Shown one piece after another: positions 30,873 to 32,906 of a DNA stretch of 32,906 nucleotides. The DNA comes from Lachnospiraceae bacterium. Lineage in GTDB: Bacteria > Bacillota > Clostridia > Lachnospirales > Lachnospiraceae. The position numbers were made by a program, and so were the translations under genes. The notes under the pieces are model-generated. The model ran no database searches. It was given only the letters and a program-made list of their open reading frames with translations, and was not told the origin of the DNA. Every line of letters starts with the position of its first letter. The first letter of the stretch is position 1. The stretch lies in contig SVFH01000026.1 in assembly GCA_015056945.1 (NCBI GenBank), positions 1 through 32,906 on the forward strand. Reading direction: 5' to 3'.

Positions 30873-30886
30873 AACTGAGAGATGAA
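30873..30886. repeat. Degenerate right arm of the cassette hairpin, copy F
   Basis: AACTGAGAGATGAAG resembles the right half of copy E (ACTGAGAGATTGAAAG) with two bases missing. No matching left arm is present. Confidence 0.4.
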
Positions 30887-30904
30887 GTTGTAGGAGAGCG
30901 TACA

Positions 30905-31354
30905 ATGAAAATAATAGAATATTTTAGCGCAGATGATAAAGAATATTGGCTTTCAAAAATCAAAGAGAGTGACTGGGGAGCTGGTCAGTATTTGTATGAA
31001 CTACTGAAAAATCAAAAACTAAAACAATTCGTTGGTGAAAATACAAAGGTGCTTATGTTGGTAGATGGAGAAGATTTAGTGTCATTTTGTACGTTTGCTG
31101 AAAAAGATGATATACAACCAACAGATTTAACCCCTTGGATTGGATGGGTATATACGTTCCCTGATTACAGGGGGAATCGTTATGTAGGCAAACTATTGGA
31201 TTATGCTGAAATATTGGCGGAAGAAGCTGGAATCAAAAACATTTATATATCAACGAATCATGATGGACTATATGAAAAGTATGGTTATGAGTTCTTTAGA
31301 ATGATGAAAGATATGCATGGAGAAGATTCCAGAGTATATGTAAGACGTTTGTAA
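30905..31354 (+). CDS. GNAT-family N-acetyltransferase, array gene 6
   Basis: A 149-residue protein. The core is GWVYTFPDYRGNRYVGKLLD (motif A, R-G-N-R-Y-V-G), then NIYISTNHDGLYEKYGYEFF. GEDLVSFCTFAEKDDIQP is the preceding strand pair. Proteins of this type are common passengers on mobile cassettes and may modify an aminoglycoside-like or peptide amine, but the substrate is unknown. TAGGAGAG is the ribosome site. The gap to the next GNAT is only 21 bases with no hairpin, so genes 6 and 7 may travel together. Confidence 0.82.
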   Translation: MKIIEYFSADDKEYWLSKIKESDWGAGQYLYELLKNQKLKQFVGENTKVLMLVDGEDLVSFCTFAEKDDIQPTDLTPWIGWVYTFPDYRGNRYVGKLLDYAEILAEEAGIKNIYISTNHDGLYEKYGYEFFRMMKDMHGEDSRVYVRRL

Positions 31355-31375
31355 ATCAGAATTTGGAGGTCTGTT

Positions 31376-31822
31376 ATGATTATTAGAAAAGCTAAAGGTA
31401 CAGATGCAGAAGACTTAAAGATATTATATTTTGATTATTTAACAGCATATTCGCCAAAAGAAGAACAAGATATGAATGTATGGGCTAACCTGCTTGATAA
31501 ATTCGAGAAAGATGAAAACATGCATTTATTAGTAGCCGAGGAAAATGGAAAAGTAGTTTCATCAGTGCAAATGGCAATAATAGAGAGCTTAACACATAAC
31601 ATAAGACCTTTTGCAGTTATTGAAAATGTTGTAACACATATTGACTATAGAAACAAGGGATATGCTTCTGCATTGTTAGATAAAGCATCAGAAATAGCAA
31701 AAGAACGTCGATGTTATAAAGTATTTTTGGAAACAGGGTCAAACAAAGAGAGTACTTTGAACTTTTACAGAAAGAATGGTTTTGAAATAGATAAAAAGCA
31801 TTCTTGTCTGAAAAGATTATAA
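31376..31822 (+). CDS. GNAT-family N-acetyltransferase, array gene 7
   Basis: A 148-residue protein. Motif A is VIENVVTHIDYRNKGYASAL (R-N-K-G-Y-A), then VFLETGSNKESTLNFYRKNG and FEID. It is a typical single-domain GNAT and is not a close copy of array gene 6. TTGGAGGTC lies before the ATG. No hairpin separates it from either neighbour. Confidence 0.83.
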   Translation: MIIRKAKGTDAEDLKILYFDYLTAYSPKEEQDMNVWANLLDKFEKDENMHLLVAEENGKVVSSVQMAIIESLTHNIRPFAVIENVVTHIDYRNKGYASALLDKASEIAKERRCYKVFLETGSNKESTLNFYRKNGFEIDKKHSCLKRL

Positions 31823-31913
31823 AAGGAAGAATACAATTTGTACTGAAAATAATTTATTGGTTATTGGATATGGGTTGAATGATGTGGAGCTAAGAAAGAG
31901 TAGGAGGATTGTT

Positions 31914-32480
31914 TTGGGTAAACAAATCAACTATTGGATGGATTATGAGAACTTTATATTGTTAGCGGAAAAAGCTTTAGAACTCGGATGCATTATTTAT
32001 CGTCGGAGAGCAGATGAGCAAGGGAAAATAGTATATGGAAATGATATTAGTATAGTTACTGCTAATGTGAGTGATTATTATTTTTATTTTCCACAAGCTG
32101 GAAAGATTGTAATAGATATAATCAACGGAAGGGAATGCATAAGTACTATTCATGATTCGGGTCAAGCAATAATAGAAGCAGGTTTTTCTATAATTCATCA
32201 AGAAAAGAAAAAAATAACTCGTAGTAGGTTATGGTGTTCCTCTGGATTTTATAGAGAAGATGGTGAATATATTAATAGATCAGAAGATTTAACTAAAGTT
32301 TATAATTCACTTGCAAGATATGTGAAAAAATTGGCACCTTATACAGAGTTGGTAGATGTTTATATTAGTTCTAGGGACAAAGACTATGGCAAAGAAGTTG
32401 AATATAAACATAAAGAGTATGTAAGCCGATATTGTATCGATAAAATGTCGGAAGGTTATAAGTTGGTTGCATCTTTGTGA
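31914..32480 (+). CDS. Unknown protein, array gene 8
   Basis: A 188-residue protein I do not recognise, with a TTG start chosen because AGGAGG (31902-31907) lies 6 bases before it; earlier in-frame starts have no site. It begins GKQINYWMDYENFILLAEKA, contains DYYFYFPQAGKIVIDIINGR and ITRSRLWCSSGFYREDGEYI, and ends with YVSRYCIDKMSEGYKLVASL. Soluble, mixed alpha/beta. Its opening resembles short proteins often found as lone cassette passengers, some of them immunity-like, but I cannot name a family. Confidence 0.66.
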   Translation: MGKQINYWMDYENFILLAEKALELGCIIYRRRADEQGKIVYGNDISIVTANVSDYYFYFPQAGKIVIDIINGRECISTIHDSGQAIIEAGFSIIHQEKKKITRSRLWCSSGFYREDGEYINRSEDLTKVYNSLARYVKKLAPYTELVDVYISSRDKDYGKEVEYKHKEYVSRYCIDKMSEGYKLVASL

Positions 32481-32541
32481 GAAGTATGTGGATGACTATT
32501 TTGTCAAATATTGCTTGAAGAAAATAAGACAATCGAAAATT

Positions 32542-32555
32542 GAGAATTGAAAGCA
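32542..32555. repeat. Right arm of the cassette hairpin, copy I
   Basis: GAGAATTGAAAGCAC followed by TGTAGAATTTGAATTT matches the right arm and downstream tail of copies A, D and E. The left arm is poorly kept. Confidence 0.5.
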
Positions 32556-32608
32556 CTGTAGAATTTGAATTTTACGCATTGTTAATACTGAATCAGATGG
32601 AGGAAAAC

Positions 32609-32906
32609 ATGACAGATTATAGTTATTTAGATGCCTTAATCAAAGAAGTAAAGGAACTTCGAAGAAAGACATCATTTATTGAAATTGACATTTCAAAATG
32701 TGGTATTTCTTATATGCCGACCAAGAAAACTTCTTTTATAGGCTATAAACAAGGATACAGTGATTATCTTATAAAAATTCAAAAAGGTATTAAGGAAACA
32801 GAAAAAATTCGTTCAACTACAAAAGATTACCTAAAGTTAATTAAGAATGAAGATGGTGAACTTATTCAGATAGAGCACCATAACCATGGAAAACTTGATT
32901 GTCTAT
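32609..32906 (+). CDS. Unknown protein, array gene 9 (partial, runs off the window)
   Basis: ATG 32609 follows GATGGAGGA at a good distance, and the frame stays open to the window end (99 codons). It reads TDYSYLDALIKEVKELRRKT, then IDISKCGISYMPTKKTSFIG, then KIQKGIKETEKIRSTTKDYL and GELIQIEHHNHGKLDC. Basic, soluble, no signal peptide. I do not recognise it. It shows that the array of small genes continues beyond the window. Confidence 0.6.
   Translation, partial: MTDYSYLDALIKEVKELRRKTSFIEIDISKCGISYMPTKKTSFIGYKQGYSDYLIKIQKGIKETEKIRSTTKDYLKLIKNEDGELIQIEHHNHGKLDCL

Noticed and set aside
28178..32555. CRISPR array suggested by recurring short palindromes
   Set aside because: Copies are separated by whole genes of 350-650 bases, not by 30-40-base spacers, and no cas genes are present.
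27690..32906. Canonical class 1-type integron
   Set aside because: No intact integrase, no GTTRRRY/RYYYAAC core pairs at the hairpins and no attI could be identified, so only an integron-like arrangement is claimed.

Overview
The window looks like a chromosome segment from a low-to-mid GC Gram-positive anaerobe of the Clostridia, most likely a Lachnospiraceae-type organism. This rests on strong AGGAGG-type ribosome sites, a GHKL kinase/LytTR regulator pair, a FloA/NfeD pair, ECF sigma/anti-sigma modules, a DUF6020-type membrane protein and a TxpA-like holin-toxin locus. No rRNA, tRNA or CRISPR array was seen. Every intact protein gene lies on the + strand; the only - strand items are a recombinase remnant and a predicted antisense RNA.

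Left part (1-12.3 kb). A DUF2798 membrane protein is followed by a scar of degraded genes (a zinc-ribbon pseudogene and a BspA-type LRR fragment). A ~0.9 kb tandem duplication then carries two nearly identical lipoproteins. Next come a GHKL histidine kinase, NfeD, FloA and a LytTR regulator packed as one operon behind a consensus promoter, so flotillin genes lie inside a two-component system. After that are an exported lipoprotein with four perfect five-cysteine repeats, an ECF sigma/zinc anti-sigma pair, a DUF6020-type polytopic protein and a second ECF sigma/anti-sigma-like pair.

Middle part (12.4-27.7 kb). This is a dense same-strand run of small soluble enzymes: HAD, Nudix, GNAT, a pyrophosphatase-GNAT fusion, a 2H phosphoesterase, another HAD, a methyltransferase, dCMP deaminase, a NifX-like protein, histidine phosphatase, metallophosphoesterase, more GNATs, a QueG-like iron-sulfur protein, an XRE regulator, an S66 peptidase, an alpha/beta hydrolase, Nudix, HIT and GNAT. 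Gaps are mostly 2-40 bp. Together they look like a house-cleaning and small-molecule-modification island. A type I toxin-antitoxin module sits in the middle, with a holin-like toxin, an RBS-masking hairpin, a bidirectional terminator and an antisense promoter.

Right part (27.7 kb to the end). The organisation changes here. Small, visibly AT-richer genes (unknown proteins, an XRE-membrane protein, HAD, GNATs) are mostly separated by a recurring 27-nt imperfect palindrome or by other palindromes. The palindrome's bases covary between copies. Just upstream, and divergent from these genes, is the start of a tyrosine recombinase with a good ribosome site, cut off next to what looks like an IS3-type end. 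The layout resembles an integron cassette array, but the palindromes lack the canonical attC core. This is the best candidate in the window for an undescribed system. The array continues past the right edge.
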